The notes beneath the pieces are model-generated. The model ran no database searches and was not told the origin of the DNA. It saw nothing but the letters and a program-made list of their open reading frames with translations. DNA of 64,000 bases. It comes from DATAOG01 sp963798075 (GTDB lineage Bacteria > Pseudomonadota > Alphaproteobacteria > Geminicoccales > Geminicoccaceae). Below are positions 42,122 to 51,885 of this stretch, in pieces (within the stretch, counting starts at the first letter, position 1; each line of letters opens with the position of its first letter). The translations under genes and the position numbers were made by a program. Where the stretch lies: assembly GCA_963798075.1 (NCBI GenBank), contig CAWCRU010000012.1:1-64000 (forward strand), in the 5' to 3' direction.

Positions 42122-45046
42122 TCACGTCCCCTTGGGCCTGGGTACGGCCCTGATCTCCGCGAGGTAGGAGGTGCGCGGCCGGGTGTTCAGCGCGGCCAGC
42201 AGCGTGTAGTTGCGCGGGCTCGCCTTGGCCTTGGCAATCGCGCTTTGCGGGTCGTTCAGATTGCCGAAGGTGATCGCCCGGGTCGGACAGGCCTGCTGGC
42301 AGGCGGTCACGACCTCGCCGTCGCGGACCTCGCGCCCCTGCTCCTCGCCCCGGATGCGCGCGGCGCTGATCCGCTGGACGCAGTAGGTGCATTTTTCCAT
42401 CACGCCGCGCGCCCGGACCGTGACGTCGGGATTGCGCTGCGGGATCCGGCCGTCGCCCTCGGCGTCGCCGTAGTCGAGAAAATTGAAGCGCCGGACCTTG
42501 TACGGGCAATAGCTCGCGCAGGTGCGGGTGCCGACGCAGCGGTTGTAGATCATCTGGTTCAGCCCTTCGGGCCCGTGCACGGTCGCGTTGACCGGGCAGC
42601 CCATTTCGCAGGGCGCCTGCTCGCAGTGCATGCAGGGCACCGGCTGCCAGTGGGTCTCCGGGTTTTCAGGCGGACCGCTGTAGTAGCGGTCAACCCGCAG
42701 CCAGTGCATCTCGCGACCCATCAGGACCTGATCCTTGCCGACCACGGGCACGTTGTTCTCGGCGACGCAGGCGACCATGCAGGCATTGCAGCCGATGCAG
42801 GCATCCATGTCGATCGCCATCCCCCAGGCGTAGCCGTCGCGCTCCGGCTCCGGGTAGAGCGAGGGGCGCGGGCCGGATTGCGCCTCGACGCCGTGGCCCG
42901 CCCGCAGCGCTTCCGGCGTGAGCTCGCGGATCAGATCCTCGTGGCCGGCGAGCGCATGATGGCGCTGGGTGGTCGCGAGCTCGGCTCTCTCGCCGGTCGC
43001 CTCGAGGATGAGCCCGGCGACACTCCAGGGCTCGGCCGCGGTCCGCAGCCGGTAGGCGTCGTAGCCGATCCCGGTGCCGATCCGCCCGCCCTGGCTGCGC
43101 CCGTAGCCGAGCTGCAGCGTGAGCGTGCGCTCCGCCTGCCCCGGCAGCACAAAGACCGGCGCCCGCAGGCGCCGCTCGCCGCCCGAGACGTCGACCAGAT
43201 CGCCGTTCTCGAGGCCGCGCGCCGCGGCCAGCGCCGGGCTGATCAGGAGCGCGTTGTCCCAGGTCAGCTTGGTGAACGGCTTGGGCAGCTCCTGCAGCCA
43301 GCCGTTGTTGGCAAAGCGGCCATCCCAGATGCAGGGGTCCGCCCGGATCACCGCCTCGAGCTCATGGCTCGCGGGCGCGGGCGCGGGCGGTTCGATGTGC
43401 CGGACCGACAGCGAGCGGGCAGGCGGCGCGGTTCCCGGCGCAAAGCCCGCCTCCAGAGCTTTGCGCCAGGCCGCCTCGAAGTCGGCGCCGGGCAGAAGCT
43501 CCCGCCAGGTCGCGCGCACCAGATCGTACGCCTCGGCCTCGGGCTCGCCCGCGAGCGTCGCCAGCACTTCGTGGCCGGAACGGCCGCCGAACAGCGGGCG
43601 CACGAGTGGCTGCAGCACGCTCGCGGTGCCGTCGATCGCGCGGGCATCGCTCCAGGTCTCGAACGGATGGGCGAGCGGGATGTGCCAATGACAGAGCGCC
43701 GCGGTCTCGTCGACGTGGGTCCCGACGTGCACGCAAAGCGGCACCCGTTGCAGGCGCTCACCAAAGCCGAGGTCGGCCGGCCCCGTGTAGACCGGATTGG
43801 CATCGAGGACGATCAGCGTATCGATGGTCCGACCGTCGATGGCGGCCGCGAGGTCGGCGAGCGAGCGGCCCTCGCTGCCGGCCAGGGCCGCGATCGGCTC
43901 CGATGCCTCGAGCGCGCGCTCGAGGCTGCCGAGCCGGTCGTTGAGCGCGAAGGCCTGCGCCTGCACCTTTGCCGGCAGATGCGGCCCCGCGAGAACCAGA
44001 CCGCTTTGGCCGGCGCGCCGCAGCTCGTCCGCAACCTGCATCAAGTGGCCGCGCTGCGCGAGTGCCAGATCGACGGCGCCGATCGGCCCCAGGCCGAACT
44101 GCTGCGCCAGCGCCAGCATGAAGTTGATGATCTCCTGTGTCGAGGCGGGGCTGCGGCTGGTCGCCTTGGCGCCGGTCAGCGTGGGCGTGCTCTCGAGCAC
44201 GTGCAGGCTCGGCAGGCGCCCACTCGCAATCCCTGCCTGCCGGCGCTCGCTCCACTGGCCGGCGTAGACCGGCTGCGCCGGGCCCGGGCCCAGGACGTCG
44301 TCCTCGAGACTGACCACGACGTCCGTGCGCTCGAGCCGGTAGCGGATCTCGAGCGGCTCGCCGAACGCCAGCTGCGTCGCCGCGTAGCGGCGCTCCTGGC
44401 CGAGCGGCTCGTGCGCGTACCAGCGAAGCTCGGGCAGGCGCTGCTGCAGCCGCTGCATCTGCCGGACCATCGTCGGCGAGGTGACCGTACCGGTCAGGAG
44501 CGCCAGGCCCTCGCCGCGCTTTGGCGCGAGCGCGCTCGCCCGCTCGACCAGCGCCAGCTGAAAAGCATCCCAGCTCGCGATCCGCCCGTAGTGGGTGACC
44601 GCACTCGAGCGGTCGGGATCGTAGAGGTCGAGCACCGCGGCCTGGCTGAAGATGTCGCTCGTCCCCCGGCTCAGCGGATGCTCCGGATTGCCCTCGACCT
44701 TGATCGGACGGCCGTCGACCGTCTTGACCAGCACCGGGACGGCATGGCCGTTCAGGAGCGTCGCGGTCGCGTAGGAGCGAGGCTGGCCGGGGACCAGGAA
44801 TTCCGGCGCCTCGACGTAGGGGACCGCCTTTTCCTCCGCCGGGATGCCGCAGCCGGCGAGCCCGGCGAGTGCCAGCGATGCACCCATCACGCGGAGCACG
44901 TCGCGCCGGCTTGCCGTGGTCATGAGCGGGGCAAGGCTCGGGAACTCGGCTTCCACGTGGCGGCGGAAATCGTCGCTCCCGGCCAGCTCCTCAAGGCTCC
45001 GCCAGAACTGCCTGCCCCCCTGGGCCCCGAGCTCTGAGCTAGCCAT
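42122..45046 (-). CDS. actB: Alternative complex III subunit ActB (molybdopterin-oxidoreductase-like plus iron-sulfur domain)
   Basis: The 974-residue electron-transfer subunit. An N-terminal tail with LRVMGASLALAGLAGC (twin-Arg just before: SRRDVLRV) leads the protein to the periplasm. The central part resembles the large molybdopterin subunit but in this family lacks molybdenum. The C-terminus carries a four-cluster ferredoxin-like domain: CIGCNACMVAC, CMHCEQAPCEMGCP, CVGTRTCASYCPYKVRRF, CTYCVQRI and CQQACPTRAI. It passes electrons to the haem subunits. Three bases separate its ATG from the actA stop. Confidence 0.92.
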   Translation of the reverse strand: MASSELGAQGGRQFWRSLEELAGSDDFRRHVEAEFPSLAPLMTTASRRDVLRVMGASLALAGLAGCGIPAEEKAVPYVEAPEFLVPGQPRSYATATLLNGHAVPVLVKTVDGRPIKVEGNPEHPLSRGTSDIFSQAAVLDLYDPDRSSAVTHYGRIASWDAFQLALVERASALAPKRGEGLALLTGTVTSPTMVRQMQRLQQRLPELRWYAHEPLGQERRYAATQLAFGEPLEIRYRLERTDVVVSLEDDVLGPGPAQPVYAGQWSERRQAGIASGRLPSLHVLESTPTLTGAKATSRSPASTQEIINFMLALAQQFGLGPIGAVDLALAQRGHLMQVADELRRAGQSGLVLAGPHLPAKVQAQAFALNDRLGSLERALEASEPIAALAGSEGRSLADLAAAIDGRTIDTLIVLDANPVYTGPADLGFGERLQRVPLCVHVGTHVDETAALCHWHIPLAHPFETWSDARAIDGTASVLQPLVRPLFGGRSGHEVLATLAGEPEAEAYDLVRATWRELLPGADFEAAWRKALEAGFAPGTAPPARSLSVRHIEPPAPAPASHELEAVIRADPCIWDGRFANNGWLQELPKPFTKLTWDNALLISPALAAARGLENGDLVDVSGGERRLRAPVFVLPGQAERTLTLQLGYGRSQGGRIGTGIGYDAYRLRTAAEPWSVAGLILEATGERAELATTQRHHALAGHEDLIRELTPEALRAGHGVEAQSGPRPSLYPEPERDGYAWGMAIDMDACIGCNACMVACVAENNVPVVGKDQVLMGREMHWLRVDRYYSGPPENPETHWQPVPCMHCEQAPCEMGCPVNATVHGPEGLNQMIYNRCVGTRTCASYCPYKVRRFNFLDYGDAEGDGRIPQRNPDVTVRARGVMEKCTYCVQRISAARIRGEEQGREVRDGEVVTACQQACPTRAITFGNLNDPQSAIAKAKASPRNYTLLAALNTRPRTSYLAEIRAVPRPKGT

Positions 45047-45049
45047 GGG

Positions 45050-45706
45050 TCACCGGTGGCAGACGTAGCAGTTGTCGAGCGTGGCAGGATGGATGCCCGC
45101 CTCTTTGACCAGCTTTTCCCCGAACTGCTCCCGGTCGGCGGGCGCCTGCCAATGGAAATCGAAGACCTGGTCTGGCGGCCGCAGGTATGGCTCCGGATGG
45201 CGGTGGCACTCCAGGCACCAGCTCATCTCCAGCGTCACGGCGCGGTAGATCCGGACCATCTCCGGCACCGGCCCATGGCAGTGTTGGCAGGGCACGCCCT
45301 TTTGCACGTGGATGCCGTGGTTGAAATAGACGTAGTCCGGCAGGGCGTAGACGCGGGTCCAGCGCAGCGGCGTGCCGCTGGCGAGGCTCTGGCGCACGGG
45401 GTCGAGCACGCCCGCGTTGGTCCAGAGCTGGGAGTGACACGTCATGCAGGTGTGGGTCGGGGGAAAGCCGGCCGAGGCGGCGGTCTCGACCGAGCCGTGG
45501 CAGTAGCGGCAGTCGATGCCCAGCTGGCCCACGTGATGACGATGGCTGAACGGGACCGGCTGGGCGGGTGGCAGGCTTTCCCGGGTGAGGTAGTCCGAAC
45601 GCACCCAACCGCCGGCCGCCAGCAACACGCCGCCGGTTCCCAGCGCCAAAGCAATCAGCACCAGTCGCAGATAGGTGTCGGCCGCCCGGGAGAAGATCTG
45701 CGCCAT
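45050..45706 (-). CDS. actA: Alternative complex III subunit ActA, pentahaem cytochrome c
   Basis: First gene of the act-cox operon. After an N-terminal helix (LVLIALALGTGGVLLAAGGWV) the protein has exactly five haem-c motifs: CRYCH, CMTCH, CQHCH, CLECH and CYVCH, the number usual for ActA. HRHHVGQLGID-like histidines give further ligands. Length is 218 residues from ATG 45706; an ATG six codons upstream (45724) is possible because neither has a strong ribosome site. Confidence 0.9.
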   Translation of the reverse strand: MAQIFSRAADTYLRLVLIALALGTGGVLLAAGGWVRSDYLTRESLPPAQPVPFSHRHHVGQLGIDCRYCHGSVETAASAGFPPTHTCMTCHSQLWTNAGVLDPVRQSLASGTPLRWTRVYALPDYVYFNHGIHVQKGVPCQHCHGPVPEMVRIYRAVTLEMSWCLECHRHPEPYLRPPDQVFDFHWQAPADREQFGEKLVKEAGIHPATLDNCYVCHR

Positions 45707-45943
45707 TGAGGACCGCGCCCGCATGCGTCACCGGACGCACTGGCGAAGTCTACCGGCCGCATCCGCGCCTGTCCAACGACGGCATCGTCAGGTTGGTTCC
45801 GGCGCCAAGGCGAGGCGCTCCGGCCGCGAACATTAAAACTTGGCCATCTGGCGCAACCAACCGGCGCCGCGGTCGTTGTCGACCCAAGGTCCGCTCGCCA
45901 TGGGCCCAAAGCCGCACCTTTCGACGTCGAAGGAGGAGGATTG
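45707..45943. other. Divergent intergenic region, act-cox operon and TPP-enzyme gene
   Basis: 237 bases between divergent starts, expected to hold promoters for the 12-gene respiratory operon (leftward) and the TPP enzyme (rightward). I find no clear consensus promoter or large repeat. A GGAGGAGG ribosome site for the plus-strand gene lies at its end (about 45929-45938). Confidence 0.5.
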
Positions 45944-47734
45944 ATGAGCGCCACCGTCAGCGACTTCATGCTGGAGCGCCTCTCGGCCTGGGGCATCGAG
46001 CGGATCTACGGCTTTCCGGGCGATGGCATCAACGGCATTCTTGGCGCCTTCAACCGCGCCGAGGACCACCTCGAGTTCGTGCAGGTGCCGCACGAAGAGG
46101 TCGCGGCCTTCATGGCCTGCGCGCACGCCAAGTTCACCGGCCGCCCCGGGGTCTGCATGGCAACCTCGGGCCCGGGCGCGATCCATCTTCTGAACGGCCT
46201 CTACGACGCCAAGCTCGACCATCAGCCGGTGGTCGCGATCGTCGGTCAGCAGAAGCGGGCGGCCCTCGGCGGTCACTACCAGCAGGAGGTCGACCTGGTC
46301 TCGCTTTTCAAGGACGTGGCCGGCGAGTACGTCCACGTCTGCATGGCGCCCGAGCAGATGCGCCACCTGATCGACCGCGCGCTGCGGATCGCGATGGCCG
46401 AGCGGACCGTCACCTGCATCATCGTCCCGGCCGACATCCAGGAGCTCGACGCGGTCGAGCAGCCCGCGAGGGCGCACGGCACGATCCACTCGGGCATCGG
46501 CTACGAGCCGCCCCGGATCGTGCCGGCCGAAGCCGATCTGCGGCGGGCCGCCGAAGTGCTGAACGCCGGCGAGCGGGTCGCGATGCTGGTCGGGGCGGGC
46601 GCGCTCGGCGCCACCGACGAGGTTGTCGAGGTCGCCGAGATTCTGGGGGCCGGCATCGCCAAGGCGTTGCTCGGCCGGGCCGCGGTCCCGGACAACCTGC
46701 CCTTCGTCACCGGCCAGATCGGCCTGCTCGGGACCCGGCCGAGCTGGGACATGATGATGGGCTGCGACACGCTGCTCATGGTCGGCTCGAGCTTCCCCTA
46801 TTCCGAGTTCCTGCCGCCCGAGGGCCAAGCGCGCGGCGTCCAGATCGACATCGACGGCAAGATGCTCTCGATCCGCTACCCGATGGAGGTCAACCTCGCC
46901 GGCGATGCCGCCCTGACGCTGCGGGCGCTGATCCCGCACCTCGAGCACAAGCAGGACCGCTCCTGGCGGCAGGAGATCGAGCAGGGCATCGAGGACTGGT
47001 GGCAGGTGGTCGAGGAGCGCTCGCTCGCGGATGCCGATCCGATCAACCCCGAGCGCGTGCTCTGGGAGCTGTCGCCGCGGCTGCCGGAGAATTGCATCAT
47101 CAGCGCCGATTCCGGCAGCGTCGCCAACTGGTTCGCGCGCAACATCAAGATCCGGCGCGGCATGATGGCGACCCTTTCCGGCAACCTCGCCACCATGTGC
47201 CCGGGCGTGCCTTATGCGCTCGCCGCCAAGTTCACCCATCCCGAGCGGGTCTCGATCGCGCTGGTCGGCGACGGCGCCATGCAGATGCTGGGCAACAACT
47301 GCCTGATCACGGCCGCCAAATACTGGCAGCATTGGGCGGATCCGCGCCTGATCGTGATGGTGCTCAACAACCGCGACCTCAATCAGGTGACCTGGGAGCA
47401 GCGCGTGCTGGCGGGCGACCCGAAATGGGAGACCTCGCAGAACCTGCTGGACTTCCCCTATGCGGGTCTCGCCGAGATGCTCGGGCTGAAGGGTCTCCGG
47501 GTGGAGCATCCCGAGGAGGTGGGGCCGGCCTGGGACGAGGCGCTCCGTGCCGACCGGCCCTGCGTGCTCGACGTCGTGACCGACCCCGACGTGCCGCCCT
47601 TGCCGCCGCACATCACCTACGAGCAGGGCAAGAAATACGCCAAGGCGCTGATCAAGGGCGATCCGGACGCGGTCGGCATCATCTGGCAGTCGCTCAAGCA
47701 GAGCATGCAGGGCGTGCTCCCGAGCAAGCGCTGA
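45944..47734 (+). CDS. Thiamine-pyrophosphate-requiring enzyme, pyruvate oxidase/acetolactate-synthase type
   Basis: 596-residue TPP enzyme of the PoxB/IlvB fold. N-terminal catalytic Glu in VPHEEVAAFMAC (about residue 48), then MATSGPGAIHLLNGLYDAK, and the diphosphate motif GDGAMQMLGNN...LNNRDLNQVTW (G-D-G to N-N) near the C-terminus. This set is typical of quinone-dependent pyruvate dehydrogenase homologues, but a specific reaction cannot be assigned. ATG at 45944 with GGAGGAGG; a TTG one codon upstream is less likely. It heads a plus-strand row of five genes. Confidence 0.85.
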   Translation: MSATVSDFMLERLSAWGIERIYGFPGDGINGILGAFNRAEDHLEFVQVPHEEVAAFMACAHAKFTGRPGVCMATSGPGAIHLLNGLYDAKLDHQPVVAIVGQQKRAALGGHYQQEVDLVSLFKDVAGEYVHVCMAPEQMRHLIDRALRIAMAERTVTCIIVPADIQELDAVEQPARAHGTIHSGIGYEPPRIVPAEADLRRAAEVLNAGERVAMLVGAGALGATDEVVEVAEILGAGIAKALLGRAAVPDNLPFVTGQIGLLGTRPSWDMMMGCDTLLMVGSSFPYSEFLPPEGQARGVQIDIDGKMLSIRYPMEVNLAGDAALTLRALIPHLEHKQDRSWRQEIEQGIEDWWQVVEERSLADADPINPERVLWELSPRLPENCIISADSGSVANWFARNIKIRRGMMATLSGNLATMCPGVPYALAAKFTHPERVSIALVGDGAMQMLGNNCLITAAKYWQHWADPRLIVMVLNNRDLNQVTWEQRVLAGDPKWETSQNLLDFPYAGLAEMLGLKGLRVEHPEEVGPAWDEALRADRPCVLDVVTDPDVPPLPPHITYEQGKKYAKALIKGDPDAVGIIWQSLKQSMQGVLPSKR

Positions 47735-47742
47735 GGCTCGCC

Positions 47743-48834
47743 GTGGAGGCGGTCCGGCTCGCCCGGCCCGAGGTCGAGGCGTACACGATCCCGACCGACT
47801 TCCCCGAGGCCGACGGCACGCTCGCGTGGGATTCCACCACGATCGTGACCGTGCGCGCCCGGGCGGGCGGCCGCTCGGGGCTCGGCTATAGCTACACCGA
47901 CAAGGCCGCGGCCGAGCTGATCTCGGGCAAGCTCGCCGATGTGGTCGAGGACCGGGACGCGCTCGCGCCGACCGCCGCCTGGCGGGCGATGGTCGGCGCG
48001 ATCCGCAATCTTGGCCGGCCCGGGATCGCCTCCTGCGCGATCGCCGCGGTCGATGGGGCGCTTTGGGATCTGAAGGCGAGGCTGCTCGATCTCCCGCTGG
48101 TCGAGCTGCTCGGATCGGTCCGCGAGGCGATCCCGGTCTACGGCAGCGGCGGCTTCACCTCCTACCCGATCGAGCGTCTGCAGGCCCAGCTCGGCGGCTG
48201 GGTCGAGCAGGGCATCGGCAGGGTCAAGATGAAGATCGGCAGCGAGCCCGCGCGAGACCCGGAACGCGTGCGTGCCGCCCGCAGCGCGATCGGGCCCGCG
48301 GCCGAGCTGTTCGTCGACGCCAACGGCGCCTACGACCGCAAGCAGGCGCTCGGCTTCGCCGAAGCCTTTGCCCAAGAGCGCGTCACCTGGTTCGAGGAGC
48401 CGGTCTCCTCGGATGACCTCGAAGGCCTGCGCCTGCTCCGGGACCGGGCGCCCGCCGGCATGGAGATTGCCGCCGGCGAGTACGGCTACGACCTCACCTA
48501 CTTCCGGCGCATGCTCGAGGCGGGCGCGGTCGACGTCCTGCAGGCGGATGCGACGCGCTGCGCCGGGGTCACGGGCTTCATGCAGGCAGCCGCCCTCTGC
48601 GCTGCCTACGGCCTGCCGCTTTCGGCGCACACCGCGCCGGCTTTGCATCTGCACCTGTGCTGCGCCGCCCAGAGCGCGCGCCACCTCGAGTACTTCCACG
48701 ACCACGTCCGCATCGAAGGCATGCTGTTCGAGGGCGTACCCGCGCCCGAGAACGGCGCGCTTTACCCCGACCGGTCGCGGCCGGGGCTCGGGCTCGAGCT
48801 CAAGGAGTCCGAGGCCGCCCGCTTCGCAATCTGA
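47743..48834 (+). CDS. Enolase-superfamily dehydratase, mandelate racemase subgroup (third of three)
   Basis: 363 residues from GTG 47743. VKMKIGSEP gives K-x-K, DANGAY the Asp, FEEPVSSDD the Glu, and AAGEYG the third ligand; QADATRCAGVTG and LSAHTAPALHLH supply the Asp-His dyad of mandelate-racemase-type enzymes. Those acting as sugar-acid dehydratases share this set, so a sugar acid substrate is reasonable (inference). It follows the TPP enzyme by eight bases and precedes an FAD/Fe-S dehydrogenase by 44, suggesting one pathway. Confidence 0.83.
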   Translation: MEAVRLARPEVEAYTIPTDFPEADGTLAWDSTTIVTVRARAGGRSGLGYSYTDKAAAELISGKLADVVEDRDALAPTAAWRAMVGAIRNLGRPGIASCAIAAVDGALWDLKARLLDLPLVELLGSVREAIPVYGSGGFTSYPIERLQAQLGGWVEQGIGRVKMKIGSEPARDPERVRAARSAIGPAAELFVDANGAYDRKQALGFAEAFAQERVTWFEEPVSSDDLEGLRLLRDRAPAGMEIAAGEYGYDLTYFRRMLEAGAVDVLQADATRCAGVTGFMQAAALCAAYGLPLSAHTAPALHLHLCCAAQSARHLEYFHDHVRIEGMLFEGVPAPENGALYPDRSRPGLGLELKESEAARFAI

Positions 48835-48878
48835 ACCCGTCTCAAGGAACCCCCCCGAACCTTTCTCAAGGAAACCCA

Positions 48879-51857
48879 ATGTTGCTGCGCACCGAACCGG
48901 TCAGCTTCTCCGACGAGTCGAGCGCCCGGCTGGAGCGCGATCTGCGCCAGCGGGTCGAGGGCGAGGTCCGCTTCGATGCCGGCTCGCGTGCGATCTATTC
49001 GACCGACGCCTCGAATTACCGCCATCCGCCGATCGGGGTCGTGATCCCGCGCACGATCGAGGCGCTGGTCGCGACGGTCGCGGTCTGCCGCGAGCACGGC
49101 GCCCCGATTGTGAACCGGGGCGGCGGCACCGGCCTCGCCGGCCAGACCTGCAACACCGCGGTCGTGATCGACGGCTCGAAGTACCTGAACCGCATCCTCG
49201 AGATGGACTACGAGCGGCGCGAGGCGCGGGTCCAGCCGGGCGTGGTGTTCGACGAGGTCCGCAAGCGCGCCGAGCAGCACGGCCTGACGCTCGCCTTCGA
49301 CACCTCGACCCACGACCGCGCCACGATCGGCGGCATGATCGGCAACAACTCCTGCGGCGTGCACTCGGTGCTGGCGCAGATGGAGGGTCACGGCTCCGGC
49401 CGCACCGCCGACAACGTCGACGAGATGGAAATCCTGACCTACGACGGCCTCCGGCTCAAAGTCGGCAAGACCAGCGAGGCCGAGCTCCAGGGCTACATCC
49501 GCGCGGGCGGCCGGCGCGGCGAGATCTATGCCAAGCTGAAGGCGTTCCGCGATAAATATGCCGATCTGATCCGCCAGCGCTATCCCGACATCCCGCGCCG
49601 CGTGTCCGGCTACAATCTGCCCCAGCTCCTGCCCGAGAAGCACTTCCACGTGGCGCGCGCCCTGGTCGGCTCCGAGGGCACCTGCGTGACCGTGCTCGAG
49701 GCGACCGTCGCGCTGATCGAGAACCCACCGGCGCGGGTTCTGCTCGTCCTCGGCTATCCCGACGTCTACGTGAGCGGCGATCATGCCGCCGAGGTGATGG
49801 CCGAGCGTCCGGTCGGCCTCGAAGCGCTGGACTGCCGCCTGATCGAGAACATGAAGCGCAAGAACCTGCACGTCGAGGAGACCAAGATGCTGCCCGAGGG
49901 CGGCGGCTGGCTGCTCGCGGAGTTCGGCGGCGGCAGCCCCGAGGAGGCGGAAGCGACCGCAAGGCGCGTCATGGCGGAGCTCAAGGCCAAGGGCGACGCG
50001 CCGCACGCCAAGCTGTTCACGAGCAAGGAGGACCAGGAGCGGATCTGGACCGTGCGCGAATCCGGCCTCGGCGCCACCGCCTACGTGCCCGGGCGCGCCG
50101 ACAACTGGCCCGGCTGGGAGGATTCGGCGGTGCCGCCCGAAAAGGTCGGCGACTATCTGCGCGATCTGCGCAAGCTGTTCCACCGCTACGGCTACGAGGC
50201 CGCCCTCTACGGCCATTTCGGCCAGGGCTGCATCCATTGCCGGATCAACTTCGACCTGCGCGACAAGGAGGGGATCGCGACCTGGCGCCGCTTCCTCGAC
50301 GACGCCGCTGACCTGGTCGTGGGCTACGGCGGCTCGCTCTCCGGTGAGCACGGCGACGGTCAGGCGCGCGCCGAATTGCTGCCGAAGATGTTCGGCCCGG
50401 AGATCGTCCAGGCCTTCCGGGAATTCAAAGGCATCTTCGATCCGGGCAACAAGATGAACCCCGGCAAGATCGTCGACCCCTACCCGATGGACGCCGACCT
50501 TCGGATCGGGCCGCGCTACCGGCCGCCGCAACTCGCGACCCATTTCAAATATCCCGAGGACCAGGGTCAGTTCTCGCGCGCGCTGCTGCGCTGCGTCGGC
50601 GTCGGCAAATGCCGGCACCACGAGGGCGGCGTGATGTGCCCGAGCTACATGGCGACCCGCGAGGAGGAGCATTCGACCCGCGGCCGGGCGCGCGCGCTGT
50701 TCGAGATGCTGCACGGCGGCGTGCTCGAGGACGGCTGGCGGAGCGATGCCGTGCACGCCGCGCTCGACCTCTGCCTTGCCTGCAAGGGCTGCAAGCGCGA
50801 CTGCCCGGTCAACGTCGACATGGCGACCTACAAGGCCGAGTTCAACGCGCACTACTACGAGGGCCGGCTGCGCCCGCGCAGCGCCTATGCGATGGGCCTG
50901 ATCTGGTGGTGGTCGCGCCTCGCCTCGACCATGCCGGGGATCGCCAACTTCGCACTCCATGCCCGAGGTCTGAGTTCGGCGATCAAGGCCGCGGGCGGCA
51001 TCCACCCGGAGCGCAGCTTTCCCCGCTATGCTCCCCAAACCTTGCGCGGCTGGTTCAAGAGCCGCCGTCCGCTGCCCGCCAGTCGCGGCCGGGTCATCCT
51101 GTTCCCGGACACGTTCAACAATTTCTTCCGTCCCGGCACGGGCGCCGCGGCGGTCGAGGTCCTCGAGCATCTCGGCTACGAGGTCCGGCTGCCGGATCGC
51201 CTCCTCTGCTGCGGCCGGCCGCTCTATGCCGAGGGCATGCTGAACCGGGCGCGTCATCTGCTCGAGCAGATCATGGCGACCCTCGGGCCCGCGACCGCCG
51301 ACGGCACCAAGGTGGTGGGGCTCGAGCCCGCTTGCGTTGCCACCTTCAAAGACGAGCTGATCAACCTCTTTCCGGATGACGAGCGCGCGCAGCGCCTGGC
51401 GAGCAACACCTTCATCCTCGGCGAGTTCCTGGCCCGCGAGGGGGTGGCGCTGCCCGAGCTTGAGGGGCGGGCGACGGTGCACGTCCACTGCCATCAGCAT
51501 GCGATCCTGAAGCCCGAGCTCGAGGCGAAGCTGCTCGAGGACATGGGCCTCGAGGTCGAGGTGCTGAATTCCGGCTGCTGCGGCATGGCCGGCTCGTTCG
51601 GCTTTGAGAAGGATCACTATGACGTCGCGATGGCATGCGGCGAGCGGGTGCTGCTGCCGGCGGTGCGCGATGCGGCCGAGGCGACCCTGATCGTCTCGAA
51701 CGGCTTCAGCTGCCGCGAGCAGATCGCGCAGGCGACCGACCGGCAGGCGCTGCACCTGGCGCAGGTGCTGCGCCTGGCGCTGCGCGCGCCCGGAGCCGTC
51801 GCAAGCGAGCCCTACCCGGAGCGGCGCGCGCTCGAGGTCGCCTCGCTGCCGGGCTGA
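48879..51857 (+). CDS. FAD-binding and iron-sulfur dehydrogenase (glycolate oxidase/D-lactate dehydrogenase-like, fused)
   Basis: A 992-residue respiratory 2-hydroxyacid-dehydrogenase-type fusion. The N-terminal FAD domain has VNRGGGTGLAGQT (about residues 77-89), the central part SGEHGDGQARAELLPKMFG; the C-terminal half has 4Fe-4S ferredoxin clusters (CHHEGG region; CLACKGCKRDCPVN) and two CCG domains (LLCCGRPLY; NSGCCGMAGSFG). Such fusions oxidise D-lactate, 2-hydroxyglutarate or glycolate and pass electrons to the quinone pool or another carrier. The ATG at 48879 has AAGGAAA upstream. It is the third of five co-oriented genes. Confidence 0.88.
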   Translation: MLLRTEPVSFSDESSARLERDLRQRVEGEVRFDAGSRAIYSTDASNYRHPPIGVVIPRTIEALVATVAVCREHGAPIVNRGGGTGLAGQTCNTAVVIDGSKYLNRILEMDYERREARVQPGVVFDEVRKRAEQHGLTLAFDTSTHDRATIGGMIGNNSCGVHSVLAQMEGHGSGRTADNVDEMEILTYDGLRLKVGKTSEAELQGYIRAGGRRGEIYAKLKAFRDKYADLIRQRYPDIPRRVSGYNLPQLLPEKHFHVARALVGSEGTCVTVLEATVALIENPPARVLLVLGYPDVYVSGDHAAEVMAERPVGLEALDCRLIENMKRKNLHVEETKMLPEGGGWLLAEFGGGSPEEAEATARRVMAELKAKGDAPHAKLFTSKEDQERIWTVRESGLGATAYVPGRADNWPGWEDSAVPPEKVGDYLRDLRKLFHRYGYEAALYGHFGQGCIHCRINFDLRDKEGIATWRRFLDDAADLVVGYGGSLSGEHGDGQARAELLPKMFGPEIVQAFREFKGIFDPGNKMNPGKIVDPYPMDADLRIGPRYRPPQLATHFKYPEDQGQFSRALLRCVGVGKCRHHEGGVMCPSYMATREEEHSTRGRARALFEMLHGGVLEDGWRSDAVHAALDLCLACKGCKRDCPVNVDMATYKAEFNAHYYEGRLRPRSAYAMGLIWWWSRLASTMPGIANFALHARGLSSAIKAAGGIHPERSFPRYAPQTLRGWFKSRRPLPASRGRVILFPDTFNNFFRPGTGAAAVEVLEHLGYEVRLPDRLLCCGRPLYAEGMLNRARHLLEQIMATLGPATADGTKVVGLEPACVATFKDELINLFPDDERAQRLASNTFILGEFLAREGVALPELEGRATVHVHCHQHAILKPELEAKLLEDMGLEVEVLNSGCCGMAGSFGFEKDHYDVAMACGERVLLPAVRDAAEATLIVSNGFSCREQIAQATDRQALHLAQVLRLALRAPGAVASEPYPERRALEVASLPG

Positions 51858-51885
51858 TGGCGAGACCAGGCGAGAGGATCAGGAC

